Assembly (NCBI GenBank): GCA_900766055.1
Contig: CAAFTZ010000053.1
Location: forward strand, 1-18,921
From: an uncultured Parasutterella sp.
Lineage (GTDB): Bacteria; Pseudomonadota; Gammaproteobacteria; Burkholderiales; Burkholderiaceae_F
Direction of reading: 5' to 3'
DNA length: 18,921 nucleotides
The notes below the pieces were generated by a model. That model saw only the letters and a list, made by a program, of their open reading frames with translations. It was not told the DNA's origin and ran no database searches. The translations under genes and the position numbers were made by a program. Below are positions 5,265 through 13,493 of the stretch, piece by piece (the stretch's first letter is position 1; every line of letters begins with the position of its first letter).

Positions 5265-7018
5265 TGTATCTCCACGCGTTCTTCGATCGCCTTGAGCAAA
5301 TCTCTGGCATCTTCTTTCAAAACGCCGTCATTTATGTACTCTTCAAGGATCGGTTTGATTTCAAATTTAAATCTCTCCGAAATGTTATTTCGACCAGATT
5401 CCTTGAAAAAATAACTTTGCCCCACCCATACATCCTCTGGTTTAAAGTCTTCCGAAAGATATTTACTTCGTCTAACAGTGTTTAAGTCCTCATTAACCTC
5501 TTCAACGAAAAAAGCACTAACTTGTTGGAAAAGTTGCTTGTCGAAGTCTGCCGAGGGCACTGGATAAGGGACTAATCGGTAGAAAGAAAACCTTCTCTTT
5601 AATGCGTAATCCATAGATCCAATACTTCTATCGGCAGTGTTCATTGTTGCCAAGATGTACAAGTTACCGGGGACAGTAAAACTTTCTTTTGAATATGGCA
5701 GGGTTACGGATACCTCCGAGAGCGCAAATTGGCGTTTATCAGGTTCAAGAAGCGTTATTAATTCACCGAATATTTTAGAGACGTTTCCTCTGTTGATTTC
5801 ATCAATGACAAGTAAGAAAGGTATATCTAAGCGATCTGCAAGCGCCTCACGATTGAAATCTGGAAGAATTTCTAGAGAAGAACCTTGATTAAATTCAGTT
5901 TTGTTACACAGATCATCAACCGAAATTGGCCGACCTGCATAACACCATTTCACAGAAAATTTGGTTTTATCAGTTGTAAGGGAATCTGAAATGACAATCC
6001 CAATTCCGTTAACCGAAGTCGCACCGCTTGCTGAAAGTATTACATCACCTTTGGAAATCTGGGAAGAAAAAATTATTTCTCTCTTTTTGTTTGTCTTGGC
6101 TAGACTTTGAGATGGGTCATTGCCGTATAGATTCAGTTCAACGACTTTTCCTGAAGAGATTTCTTTCTCTTCTCCGCTTAGGACTACTTTAACAATGTTT
6201 CTTGCTGTTGCAAGACTTCCTCTTAAATCGTTTAGAAGATTTTGTTCCTTCAGTGCCCTCCTACATATGCTCTTGAATATTCCATCAACAATAGTGAAAG
6301 AACCATCTCGAGAAGGCTTGAATCCTTCTACAAAGTCCTCATAATCCATAGAGGGATGGAAGGTAGTAAAGAGAATTCTGCCTTCCTCTACTAATTCCCG
6401 ATACTTTCTGATTACTCCTACACGATCCTCGATATCCATACTTGGGTCTACTAATTGGACCGCCGCGGGGGCCACACTAAACGTCTTACCTGTCCCTGGA
6501 GCTCCGCAGAGGATTACATTTTTCCTTGCTCTCAGTTGTTGAACTATTTCTGAGATGTTTTTTTTGAACTTTTGATCCATGGTATTGCGAACTTCTAAAT
6601 CTGGAAACATTTTGGTAAGGGCGAATAAAATGCCGTCAAAGTTTTCACGACTTTTAATATCCACCTTGATTGATTCACCAAATCTCCCTAACTCGGGACA
6701 GCCCGTTTCAAATATGGGGTGAACATTAGAACCAGGCGGAAAAGTTTGAATATTTAGACCGCTTTTTGTCTTTTCTCCTCTCCCTCCTTCCTGTTCCCTT
6801 TTCAATTCATTGGAATGAGTTGTTAAAAGCTTTCTAAGTTTTATCGGTAACCATATCGAGAGTTCTTTGTTATCGGCATAGAGTGCGAATAACAACTCAC
6901 CGTTTTCTTCCCTTTTACAAGTGAGTAATGAAGCGTCGAATCCCTGGAGGGCACTCGTCGATACCCCTTGTATTTTTTTGCTGAGGTTTACGCAATAATC
7001 AAAAAGCAACGTTGCCAT
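5243..7018 (-). CDS. mcrB: McrB-like AAA+ GTPase with inserted EVE/PUA-like domain
   Basis: McrB proteins form hexameric GTP-driven rings that recognise modified DNA and activate McrC. Of 591 residues (E. coli McrB has about 459), 1-160 are a variable N-terminal region with no domain I can name. Walker A GAPGTGKT is at 172-179, Walker B LLVIDEINRG has D406 and E407, and the family signature MNTADRS is at 459-465, followed by LKRRFSF (sensor 2/arginine region). Between the Walker motifs there is an insert of about 110 residues (276-390) containing KGDVILSASG, NGIGIVISD and KWCYAGRPI. This layout is seen in McrB homologues with EVE-like modified-base readers. The ATG lies directly after TAAAGG, three bases from the previous stop; a TTG at 7009 would have better spacing. 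It overlaps mcrC by 22 bases. Confidence 0.92.
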   Translation of the reverse strand: MATLLFDYCVNLSKKIQGVSTSALQGFDASLLTCKREENGELLFALYADNKELSIWLPIKLRKLLTTHSNELKREQEGGRGEKTKSGLNIQTFPPGSNVHPIFETGCPELGRFGESIKVDIKSRENFDGILFALTKMFPDLEVRNTMDQKFKKNISEIVQQLRARKNVILCGAPGTGKTFSVAPAAVQLVDPSMDIEDRVGVIRKYRELVEEGRILFTTFHPSMDYEDFVEGFKPSRDGSFTIVDGIFKSICRRALKEQNLLNDLRGSLATARNIVKVVLSGEEKEISSGKVVELNLYGNDPSQSLAKTNKKREIIFSSQISKGDVILSASGATSVNGIGIVISDSLTTDKTKFSVKWCYAGRPISVDDLCNKTEFNQGSSLEILPDFNREALADRLDIPFLLVIDEINRGNVSKIFGELITLLEPDKRQFALSEVSVTLPYSKESFTVPGNLYILATMNTADRSIGSMDYALKRRFSFYRLVPYPVPSADFDKQLFQQVSAFFVEEVNEDLNTVRRSKYLSEDFKPEDVWVGQSYFFKESGRNNISERFKFEIKPILEEYINDGVLKEDARDLLKAIEERVEIQCLPQSL

Positions 7019-7021
7019 CCT

Positions 7022-7411
7022 TTATTTTGGAAGTAATTGGTTGAGGTTATGGAGAAAAGCCGTAAGATTCTCTACCCCCTTTACTTTGATCTGTCTTCCA
7101 AAGGTAATTTCTTGGGTCCCGGTATGTTTCTCCATCGGCAAGCCTGTCATTGAAGAATGGTGAAAAAGCGTCTCTTTCACTTCTGCGACATTGGGTATTT
7201 TCTTCAGAGTTTCTGGTTTAATTGTAGGCGTTACCACCAAAGTTAATTCGCTTTCGTCGCTTTGCTCATTGATAACATAAACAACTAAAGAACTTGGCAG
7301 GCGATAGCCAGTTAGTTTTTTTGTAGACTTGATTAAGTCGGCACCGCTTTTCTTGGCAAAAGACAGCGTTAATTCAGCTTCCTTTCTTGGTTCTATAACT
7401 TTTTTCGTCAT
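7022..7411 (-). CDS. Unidentified 129-aa protein between the two AAA+/nuclease pairs
   Basis: I do not recognise the family. The protein is small, basic at its N-terminus (MTKKVIEPRKEAEL) and alternates predicted strands (LPSSLVVYVIN, ELTLVVTP) with helices. It ends in a helix, VENLTAFLHNLNQLL. The middle has a motif-like HHSSMTG...KHTGTQEITFGRQIKVK. It has no signal peptide or membrane segment. A strong ribosome-binding site (AAAGGAG at 7418-7424) precedes the ATG, and the stop is three bases from the mcrB start, so it is translated with mcrB. The position suggests an adaptor, specificity or inhibitor subunit for McrBC, comparable to the extra small genes that accompany some type IV systems, but this is inference from context alone. 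Confidence 0.8.
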   Translation of the reverse strand: MTKKVIEPRKEAELTLSFAKKSGADLIKSTKKLTGYRLPSSLVVYVINEQSDESELTLVVTPTIKPETLKKIPNVAEVKETLFHHSSMTGLPMEKHTGTQEITFGRQIKVKGVENLTAFLHNLNQLLPK

Positions 7412-7544
7412 TTTGTTCTCCTTTGAAATAATTCCGTGTTTTAGAAATTAGAGGTGTGGTTCCTTTAATAACGGCTACTTTAGTTCTATTTTTCCGTTTA
7501 GCGAAGCAACAGCTAAAATTTTTCCAACGTTTGAGTCAGTAGAG
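7412..7544 (-). promoter_or_regulatory. Spacer between the two modules with a strong ribosome-binding site
   Basis: This 133-base gap is the only sizeable one in the five-gene cluster. It contains AAAGGAG (7418-7424, minus strand) six bases before the ATG of the 129-aa gene. No clear promoter or terminator is visible. Just past the nuclease stop, another frame is open for about 27 codons (including VGKILAVASLNGKIELK, stop at 7475-7477) and looks protein-like. It could be residual coding sequence from a longer ancestral C-terminus. Confidence 0.5.
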
Positions 7545-9422
7545 CTATAAGAACTCTCCAAGCATTTTCACAAAATCTTTGTCATCGGAAAATTCATGCA
7601 GCTGAACTGCATTGATTCTGTTCTGACTAAATACCGGAGATATTCCCGGACAGAGATTCCAGAAAGGTGAATTCGGCGTTTTGGCTTGTGACGAAATCTT
7701 CCCACAAGGAAGTATCAGGCCTTCTATCCGATCAGATTCATAAACCGGAGAGACTCCGAGAATATATTTAACAATCATGAGCAGCAGCTTTTTCTCTAAC
7801 ACGTCTTCAATTCTTGAGAACTTAGCATCCAAAAGAAGGTAAGACCTCTTTTCTTCAACCGTCTTCTTGAGTACAAAATCAGGTGTATAGATAAGCGTTC
7901 CGTGTTTTCTGGAAATGACGGACAACTCTTCACTGACCGTCATTGAAGAGTTTCTTCTCAGGCCTAATTCTTCCTTGCCGATTTCAGTATTGCTAATGAC
8001 CGGTTCGTAGAAGAGCTCGAGAAAATCATAATCACGAGTGAATAGAAAATGATTAAAAATCTTGTTGCGATGATCCGGCACTAACTGATCCTCGTACATG
8101 CCGGACCAATCAATAGTTTTCCTATCCGTCATGATCCATCCAGCCTCCGCGATACTGCGCACAAGATGTATCAGAAGGTACTGCTCATAGATCAGGCTGC
8201 ATTTACTCAGTTCATAAGTAAAGAATTCCGGCAGAGGAAAAATGAATCTTTCCGAAAACCAGCGTGCCATGACGTCGTAAACCTGACGATACTGAGGGAC
8301 CAGTCTGAAAATCGCGGTTGGCTTAGGGGGATTCGTTAATTTTTCTCCGGCAAAAGGGAAAAACTGAGCATACTGGTAACGAAGGCGTTTCAGTTTTTCC
8401 TGCCGACTGAGTAAGTTATCCTGGATCTTTTTAAGGATCCTACGGATTTGATCCAACATAAGAAATGAGGAATTGGTGTACCCCTTGCTTCCTGAGGAAA
8501 AAGATGAAAGATCCAAAAACTTCTTATCCAGTTCCTTGATACCTGCCTGAGTTTCTTTTATGGCGAGGTCCAAGAACCCTAAAATCACACGGTTCTCATA
8601 CAGGTTCTTGTCAAACTCATGAGAGAAAAGCAAAGTTTTATTAGGAACAAACTTGGATGTCCCATAGGAAATTGCTGACGGCTCATTCGTCGGAACCAAC
8701 TCTTCCGGATGCTGGGCTATGTACGAAAGCGTCTCCTCACGCACATTCCATAGCTTTTCAAAATTCCCCACAGTCCTTCGGAGTACGAGTTTTGAACGAC
8801 TGTACGAGGAAAAGTAAGAAGCGTTGTATGAATAAACTTTAATTGCCGAGTCGATAACGGAGAGGTAGTGATCAAAAATGGTTGAATAACTTTCCTCTTT
8901 TCCGTTACTTAGTCCGGAGGCGAGAAGGGAAGTATTTTTATCAAAAAGCAAGTCCTCTTGAGAGGCGATTTCCGCACACATCCCCTTAACATTTTCGCTC
9001 TGCGGACCGTCTCTCAAACAGACAGAGAGGTAGCTTGAGTAGTACACCTCCTCTTCATCCGAAGTGTTTGTGATATGTACGGTGAAATAGACCAATCCGA
9101 CACTGCCGGAAAAGATGTTCTTTGAATCAAAAAGATGCAGGATCGAGGACTTTGCCGGAAGGCTGCTCCACTGCGGCTCAAAATCTCCAAAAAAGAACCT
9201 TAACGACTCAATATTTTGAAACGAACCGTCGGTCTTAAGTTCTGCCGAATAAGATACATCGTCATAAACCAAGGGAACATCGAAGTTATCTGTCAGACAG
9301 TCTTCCAGAGTAGGTCTTACCGGAGAGAGTCGAAGAACGATCTCGCGACTCTCCCTAGGAAGGTTCTGGACGCTTCGAGAAATTGCCTTTAACGTTATAG
9401 AAAACGCCTTGTAGTCCGTCAT
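7545..9422 (-). CDS. DUF2357/PD-(D/E)XK nuclease, McrC-type partner of the coiled-coil AAA+ protein
   Basis: This 625-residue protein combines a DUF2357-like N-terminal and central region with a C-terminal PD-(D/E)XK nuclease domain, the arrangement of nuclease partners paired with coiled-coil McrB-type motors. The N-terminus is beta-rich, with FFGDFEP near residue 80. A long helical segment at about 270-370, with KETQAGIKELDKKF and LDQIRRILKKIQDN, resembles the McrC stalk. The catalytic region has TPDFVL with D515 and LLLDAKFSR with D532 and K534, so the active site looks complete. The ATG overlaps the upstream stop as TGATG with no ribosome-binding site, so translation probably depends on the 1175-aa gene. 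DNA or RNA could be the substrate; the sequence does not tell. Confidence 0.85.
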   Translation of the reverse strand: MTDYKAFSITLKAISRSVQNLPRESREIVLRLSPVRPTLEDCLTDNFDVPLVYDDVSYSAELKTDGSFQNIESLRFFFGDFEPQWSSLPAKSSILHLFDSKNIFSGSVGLVYFTVHITNTSDEEEVYYSSYLSVCLRDGPQSENVKGMCAEIASQEDLLFDKNTSLLASGLSNGKEESYSTIFDHYLSVIDSAIKVYSYNASYFSSYSRSKLVLRRTVGNFEKLWNVREETLSYIAQHPEELVPTNEPSAISYGTSKFVPNKTLLFSHEFDKNLYENRVILGFLDLAIKETQAGIKELDKKFLDLSSFSSGSKGYTNSSFLMLDQIRRILKKIQDNLLSRQEKLKRLRYQYAQFFPFAGEKLTNPPKPTAIFRLVPQYRQVYDVMARWFSERFIFPLPEFFTYELSKCSLIYEQYLLIHLVRSIAEAGWIMTDRKTIDWSGMYEDQLVPDHRNKIFNHFLFTRDYDFLELFYEPVISNTEIGKEELGLRRNSSMTVSEELSVISRKHGTLIYTPDFVLKKTVEEKRSYLLLDAKFSRIEDVLEKKLLLMIVKYILGVSPVYESDRIEGLILPCGKISSQAKTPNSPFWNLCPGISPVFSQNRINAVQLHEFSDDKDFVKMLGEFL

Positions 9423-12400
9423 CAGAAGAATCCGAAATAATCCATGCGGTTTTGACCTTGTTCGATAATGGAATGAAGTATCTTCGAAGATCTCTTCAGA
9501 TTGGTCTCATCCAGCCATTCATAAAGTTCGTCTAGGCTCTCCTTAAAGGCGTCTCCGACTCCATTGATCGTCGGCAATAATTTCTGTGCCACCGCATAGT
9601 CAAACGCAACCAGCTCCGGAGTCTGAGTTTCGTTAGCTTCCATAAAGCGGGATGCAGACGCAACGTAGTTCTCAATAGAAAACAATGTTCTCGGAGAAAG
9701 CTGCACGCCAAGACCTGTAAATCTTCCTCTAATTTGACCGAGAAGATTCTTAACGCCTTGGGACACCTGCTGATTCTTCTTACCAAACGCTTCCAAGAAT
9801 AAATTCCAATTAATCAAATCGTTTGTAACCGCATCTTCCCTGCTAGACCGGGGATGTTCGATGATTTTTTCCGTTTCCGGAAGTGTGATAATCCAAGCGC
9901 GATCGATCAGGCGCGGAGAAAGATTTTCCGTTGTATGGTCGTTATTGATCGTTGCGAGAAACCTCAAGGAGTCCGGAATTCTGTATGTGAAATCACTGCC
10001 AAGAGAGATGGTGCTGAATTCATCTCTTTCGTCGCAGATATTCATGAAATCGGCGAAGTAGTATTCCATCGGGCTCAGGTTCGCCTCATCAAGCAGAACA
10101 AGATACGGAACCTCGAAGAATCCCTCTTCCGCTTCATTGTTCAGTTGCGTGAAGCATTCAAAACGGTGCGGATCCTGACTTTCAAAGCGGCGCGTAAGTG
10201 GATTGTAGTAACCGATCAGATCGCGTTTAGAAGTCCATCCCTTCTCTACTGAAATCGGCAGGTAACGATTGGCAAGTCTTCTCTTTCCGGGCCAAAGATC
10301 TCCGGCTCCTTTTTCTGCAGCAATAGTGTTTAAGCCTAAGGCCTCCGCCAAGAGGTTACACATAGAAGTTTTTCCGGAACCCGGCGCTCCGGAGAACACC
10401 GTCAGGAAGTTTTGAGCCACACAAACAAATATATTGGTGAATTCGTTGTTTTCATACTCTCTGAACGGGGACAGACGCGAAATCAGTTCCTTGTGAAGAT
10501 CGACTCCCTCTAACTCTGATTTCTTCAAAGAACGCAGGAAGTTAACTTTCTCTTTTGCCGCTTCTCGATTTTTATCCCCGGACCATCGATTGGCAGCCTC
10601 CATGATTTTGGCAGTGACTTCTCCGTCAAACGCCAAATTAGCAACTGTCTTCGCAGTTTCCTGGATCTGCCGGTCAAATGACTTAAGCTGATCGTTAAAG
10701 GCAGCTCTCTCACTGCGCAGCCTCCCTAATTCTTCAGATGCCGAAGAAACTTTTTCCTCTATTTCCCGAAGCTCTTCCTTTCCATTATCGAGATCACGTT
10801 CAAGCTCTTCGTATTCTTTGAGAATGTTTAGGCGTTTTTGACGTGCGGAAATCTCTTCATCAAGTTTGGTTTTTTGTGCCCTTTTTTCAAGTTCGGCCTG
10901 CCGATCTTTCTTCTTTTTCTCGAGATTATCTAGCTCCTTTTGGGACGCTGCGATGCTCTTCTGCAACTCCTCTAATTTTTCCTGCGCCATTTTGTGTTGT
11001 TGCATTGCACGGAGTGCATCAGGATCTTTCATCGCTTTAGCGTAGATCTCCTCAAACAAATCAGGCCGAGATTTGGCAACAACAGATACTGTTTGATCTA
11101 AAAGTTCCACAAACCGATCTAAATGTTTTGCTTCCAACAGATTGCGTCGGAAGTATTCGAGCAAGCGCAAAACTCTCTGCCGATTCAAATTAGGATTGGT
11201 TTCGAAGAATTTATCGTCGGTATGATCGGTCAGCCACAAAGCGAGTTTCTCTGTTAGCTCGCTATTGGCAGAAAGCTTTTTCCCTACTTCTCGGATCAGG
11301 CCTTCGTCGGAGATCATGTCCTCTTCGCCTTTCTCCGTCAGCAGAGGATTAACAAAAAGGAATTTGAGACCTACAAGGTAGTTCACATCCTGAACCCGGA
11401 AGACAGCTTCTTCATTTTCTCTGGGACAGAAATAATTAGTGATGCCACGAACTTCTCCTGGGAAAGACGTCTGTACGTATAGTCTCTTGGAACTGTCTTC
11501 CCTTAAGGGAAAAGGCCCATAAAACTTATCCTGATGTTTGACGACTACCAGCTGCCCTCGTACGGTATCGGTTAATTCCTCTCGAGCTGTAGTGAGACCG
11601 TCTAGTTTTACGTAAATGGATTTACCGTCAAAAGAAATATTCTCTGGTGACGCAGGCTCCACAACGTAGTAGGCTTTCCAATATCCGTCGTCACGATCAT
11701 CGAAGGAGGCTTGCTCAACTTTTCCATCTCGGAACAAAGAAAGAATATCCAACGCGTAGAGACTAAGGTTGTTATAACTGTGCGCGAACTTTTCCGAGTC
11801 CTCGAACTCTACGTTTAGAAGAATGCCGTTTTTGAGTTGGTTACGTTGGTTCCGTGAGAGTCTTGGTACCTCTGTAAAAAGTAGATTTCCTTTTTCTGGA
11901 TACAATTCTTTGGCGTTTGTAATCTGGTGGGGGCGACCGTCCTCCCAACGGCACAAAGGATAGAAATTAAACATGGAACCATTGTTAAATGAACGCAGGA
12001 ACCCGGTAACCATTGGCTTATGATTTATATTAAGAGCAGTTTCCTCCGCTTCCTTTGTTTCCAAATCGACTCTCTCCCTGATCTTTTTCTGCAGGGCCTC
12101 AAGCTTTGCGCCAATCGGATCTTCACTGGAAGAGGAAGCTAATTTTTCTGTTTCTATTAAGCTTTCCAAGGCATCTTCAAGATTCTTCGGCTGTTTAGCC
12201 TGTTCAGAATGAAGTTCTGGATCAGGATCCTTAGAAATTTTCCGAGGCTTTGGAGATTGTGTTGAAGGTTTATCTTCTTCCGGAATATCGGACGGATTCT
12301 CTGGCTGAGAAGATAGCTCTTCAGAGTCTGCCTGTCCTGCTTCGGGCTCTTCTTTCTCTAACGGCTTATTTTTTAATAGTTTTATCCTTCCCAATACCTC

Positions 12401-12949
12401 GTTGCAAACATCATTAAAAGCAGCTTGCGCTATCTCTTTCGAAAGATTCGGCTCCGCGAGTTCCGGTCCCCACTTATTTAAATCGCGTAAAAATTGAAAA
12501 ACACTGTCGGAAAACTTATAGGTAAGAGCGATTGCTAGTCTTGCAAAATCTTCACCGTCAAGGTGACTTTCTTCTAAGATCGCTTTTCCTAGATCTGTTG
12601 CCTCGGTAATTCTTCTCTCGAGCAAATCGTAATCTTCCGTGCCTTCGTTTTCTTTGATCCAGGAAGAGAGCTCGTGGAGACGGACCAGTGTTTGATCATC
12701 CGTGTCAATGGGGAAGTCTGTGATTCCCTCTATAACGTTCTTGTTGTTTAGAGGACAGGGCTTGCTATTAAATAGGGATTGGACGAATGACTTAGTGACT
12801 ACTTTCGGAGGCTTGATACGAGATCTCCTGTTAGTAAGAACGCCTAAAACCGACTTGAGATACTTTTGTACTGTCTTCTGTTTTTCCGGCTGAGCATCCG
12901 AATACTTCAAGAGCCTAAGCATAATCGGCAGATCTGTAGAATTACTCAT
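9422..12949 (-). CDS. Large coiled-coil McrB-type AAA+ NTPase (CoCoNuT CnuB-like)
   Basis: Of 1175 residues, 1-190 are helical. About 195-275 are an acidic, proline-rich linker. About 310-530 are beta-rich with G-P-F-P-L and other strands, perhaps an OB-fold or other nucleic-acid reader. About 645-770 form a strong heptad-type coiled coil (AQEKLEELQK ... DNLEKKKKDRQ ... KEYEELERDL). The AAA+ motor follows: Walker A GAPGSGKTS 854-862, Walker B YLVLLDEAN with D954 and E955, and a sensor region LATINNDHTTE with N1002, then PRLIDRAW. This is the McrB branch, but the canonical N-T-A-D reads N-N-D-H, so the GTPase signature is altered. Coiled-coil McrB homologues of this kind belong to the CoCoNuT type IV systems. 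The ATG has only a weak upstream GGGA. Similarity to CnuB is by architecture, not by a search. Confidence 0.88.
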   Translation of the reverse strand: MSNSTDLPIMLRLLKYSDAQPEKQKTVQKYLKSVLGVLTNRRSRIKPPKVVTKSFVQSLFNSKPCPLNNKNVIEGITDFPIDTDDQTLVRLHELSSWIKENEGTEDYDLLERRITEATDLGKAILEESHLDGEDFARLAIALTYKFSDSVFQFLRDLNKWGPELAEPNLSKEIAQAAFNDVCNEVLGRIKLLKNKPLEKEEPEAGQADSEELSSQPENPSDIPEEDKPSTQSPKPRKISKDPDPELHSEQAKQPKNLEDALESLIETEKLASSSSEDPIGAKLEALQKKIRERVDLETKEAEETALNINHKPMVTGFLRSFNNGSMFNFYPLCRWEDGRPHQITNAKELYPEKGNLLFTEVPRLSRNQRNQLKNGILLNVEFEDSEKFAHSYNNLSLYALDILSLFRDGKVEQASFDDRDDGYWKAYYVVEPASPENISFDGKSIYVKLDGLTTAREELTDTVRGQLVVVKHQDKFYGPFPLREDSSKRLYVQTSFPGEVRGITNYFCPRENEEAVFRVQDVNYLVGLKFLFVNPLLTEKGEEDMISDEGLIREVGKKLSANSELTEKLALWLTDHTDDKFFETNPNLNRQRVLRLLEYFRRNLLEAKHLDRFVELLDQTVSVVAKSRPDLFEEIYAKAMKDPDALRAMQQHKMAQEKLEELQKSIAASQKELDNLEKKKKDRQAELEKRAQKTKLDEEISARQKRLNILKEYEELERDLDNGKEELREIEEKVSSASEELGRLRSERAAFNDQLKSFDRQIQETAKTVANLAFDGEVTAKIMEAANRWSGDKNREAAKEKVNFLRSLKKSELEGVDLHKELISRLSPFREYENNEFTNIFVCVAQNFLTVFSGAPGSGKTSMCNLLAEALGLNTIAAEKGAGDLWPGKRRLANRYLPISVEKGWTSKRDLIGYYNPLTRRFESQDPHRFECFTQLNNEAEEGFFEVPYLVLLDEANLSPMEYYFADFMNICDERDEFSTISLGSDFTYRIPDSLRFLATINNDHTTENLSPRLIDRAWIITLPETEKIIEHPRSSREDAVTNDLINWNLFLEAFGKKNQQVSQGVKNLLGQIRGRFTGLGVQLSPRTLFSIENYVASASRFMEANETQTPELVAFDYAVAQKLLPTINGVGDAFKESLDELYEWLDETNLKRSSKILHSIIEQGQNRMDYFGFF

Positions 12950-13034
12950 AGTTGTCTAATATCCCTGGGTTAAGTTTTATTTTTAAATCGCTTTTAAGTA
13001 CACCGGAGGCTGGGAAGATTTCCATTTTTTGTAA

Positions 13035-13206
13035 TTTACACCTCGAAAAGATGTTACAGGAAAACCTTTCAAATACTGTCTCAGAACCTTATACCAAAAT
13101 CGAAAAAATACGAATCCCGGAGACATACCTATCGTTAAGGCATGCTAATAAGTCAAAACTTTTATTCTTTGGGGTACATCTTAAGAACACATTACAGGAA
13201 AAGCTT
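13035..13206. repeat. Imperfect 34-base direct repeat upstream of the coiled-coil AAA+ gene
   Basis: Copies at 13035-13068 and 13173-13206 match at about 24 of 34 positions and share the exact core TTACAGGAAAA (13054-13064 and 13192-13202), 138 bases apart. They lie between the start of the restriction cluster and the core genes, so they could be binding sites for a regulator of the cluster. No such regulator is encoded in the cluster itself. Confidence 0.6.
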
Positions 13207-13316
13207 AGAGGATCTCTTTATTACACAGCTGGTCCTGCTTAGCCCCAGTACCTTACATCCGACTTTTAGGAAGGCAGAATAAAACTTCGAATTGAGCGTT
13301 TTCCATCTCGTTCACG

Positions 13317-13354
13317 TTCAATAATATTCAACATCTATGTTCAATATTATTGAA
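13317..13354. repeat. TTCAATA/TATTGAA double palindrome at the island boundary
   Basis: TTCAATAATATTCAAC (13317-13332) and GTTCAATATTATTGAA (13339-13354) are inverted repeats with one mismatch around ATCTAT. Each half is itself nearly palindromic, giving four TTCAA/TTGAA half-sites. It lies about 80 bases past the terminator of the 1056-aa gene and far from any start codon. Operator, integration site remnant or simple hairpin are all possible. Confidence 0.7.
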
Positions 13355-13434
13355 TATCTAGTTAACCAACTTAGTTCTTATTAACCCTGCAACACTCGAA
13401 TTCAGCGGGCCGTTTTTTCCCTTTCTTTCAGACG

Positions 13435-13471
13435 AAAAATCGGCGCACTCATTCGAAAACAGATGCGCCGA
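13435..13471 (-). terminator. Rho-independent terminator of the 1056-aa membrane protein gene
   Basis: Read on the minus strand, TCGGCGCA (13471-13464) pairs with TGCGCCGA (13447-13440) across a 16-base loop and is followed directly by ATTTTTC. It starts 23 bases after the gene's stop. The G+C-rich eight-base stem and T-run are classic. Confidence 0.85.
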
Positions 13472-13493
13472 CCTGACTTTACTTCACTGGAGG

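Larger units (their letters stand above)
12950..13434. other. Gene-free leader of the restriction cluster and boundary region
   Basis: There is no convincing gene. On the minus strand, a TTGACT at about 13157 with a GATAGG-like hexamer 17 bases on is a weak candidate promoter for the cluster, which would give a leader of about 165 bases. The stretch also carries an imperfect direct repeat (13035-13068 and 13173-13206) and an AT-rich palindrome (13317-13354), both listed separately. A 96-codon + strand frame starting at a TTG (12952) has no ribosome-binding site and is probably spurious. Confidence 0.5.

Noticed and set aside
7475..7565. Short open frame after the DUF2357 nuclease stop as a separate gene
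   Set aside because: Only about 27 codons from a possible TTG, with no ribosome-binding site. It is at most a vestige of a longer C-terminus.
9854..10252. 132-codon frame opposite the coiled-coil AAA+ gene
   Set aside because: It is an antisense shadow of the conserved Walker B and sensor region; the opposite strand encodes clear motifs.
12952..13242. 96-codon + strand frame with two similar helices (LHLEKMLQENL and VHLKNTLQEKL)
   Set aside because: It starts with a TTG without a ribosome-binding site in the leader of the opposite-strand cluster. The internal similarity is explained by the imperfect DNA direct repeat.
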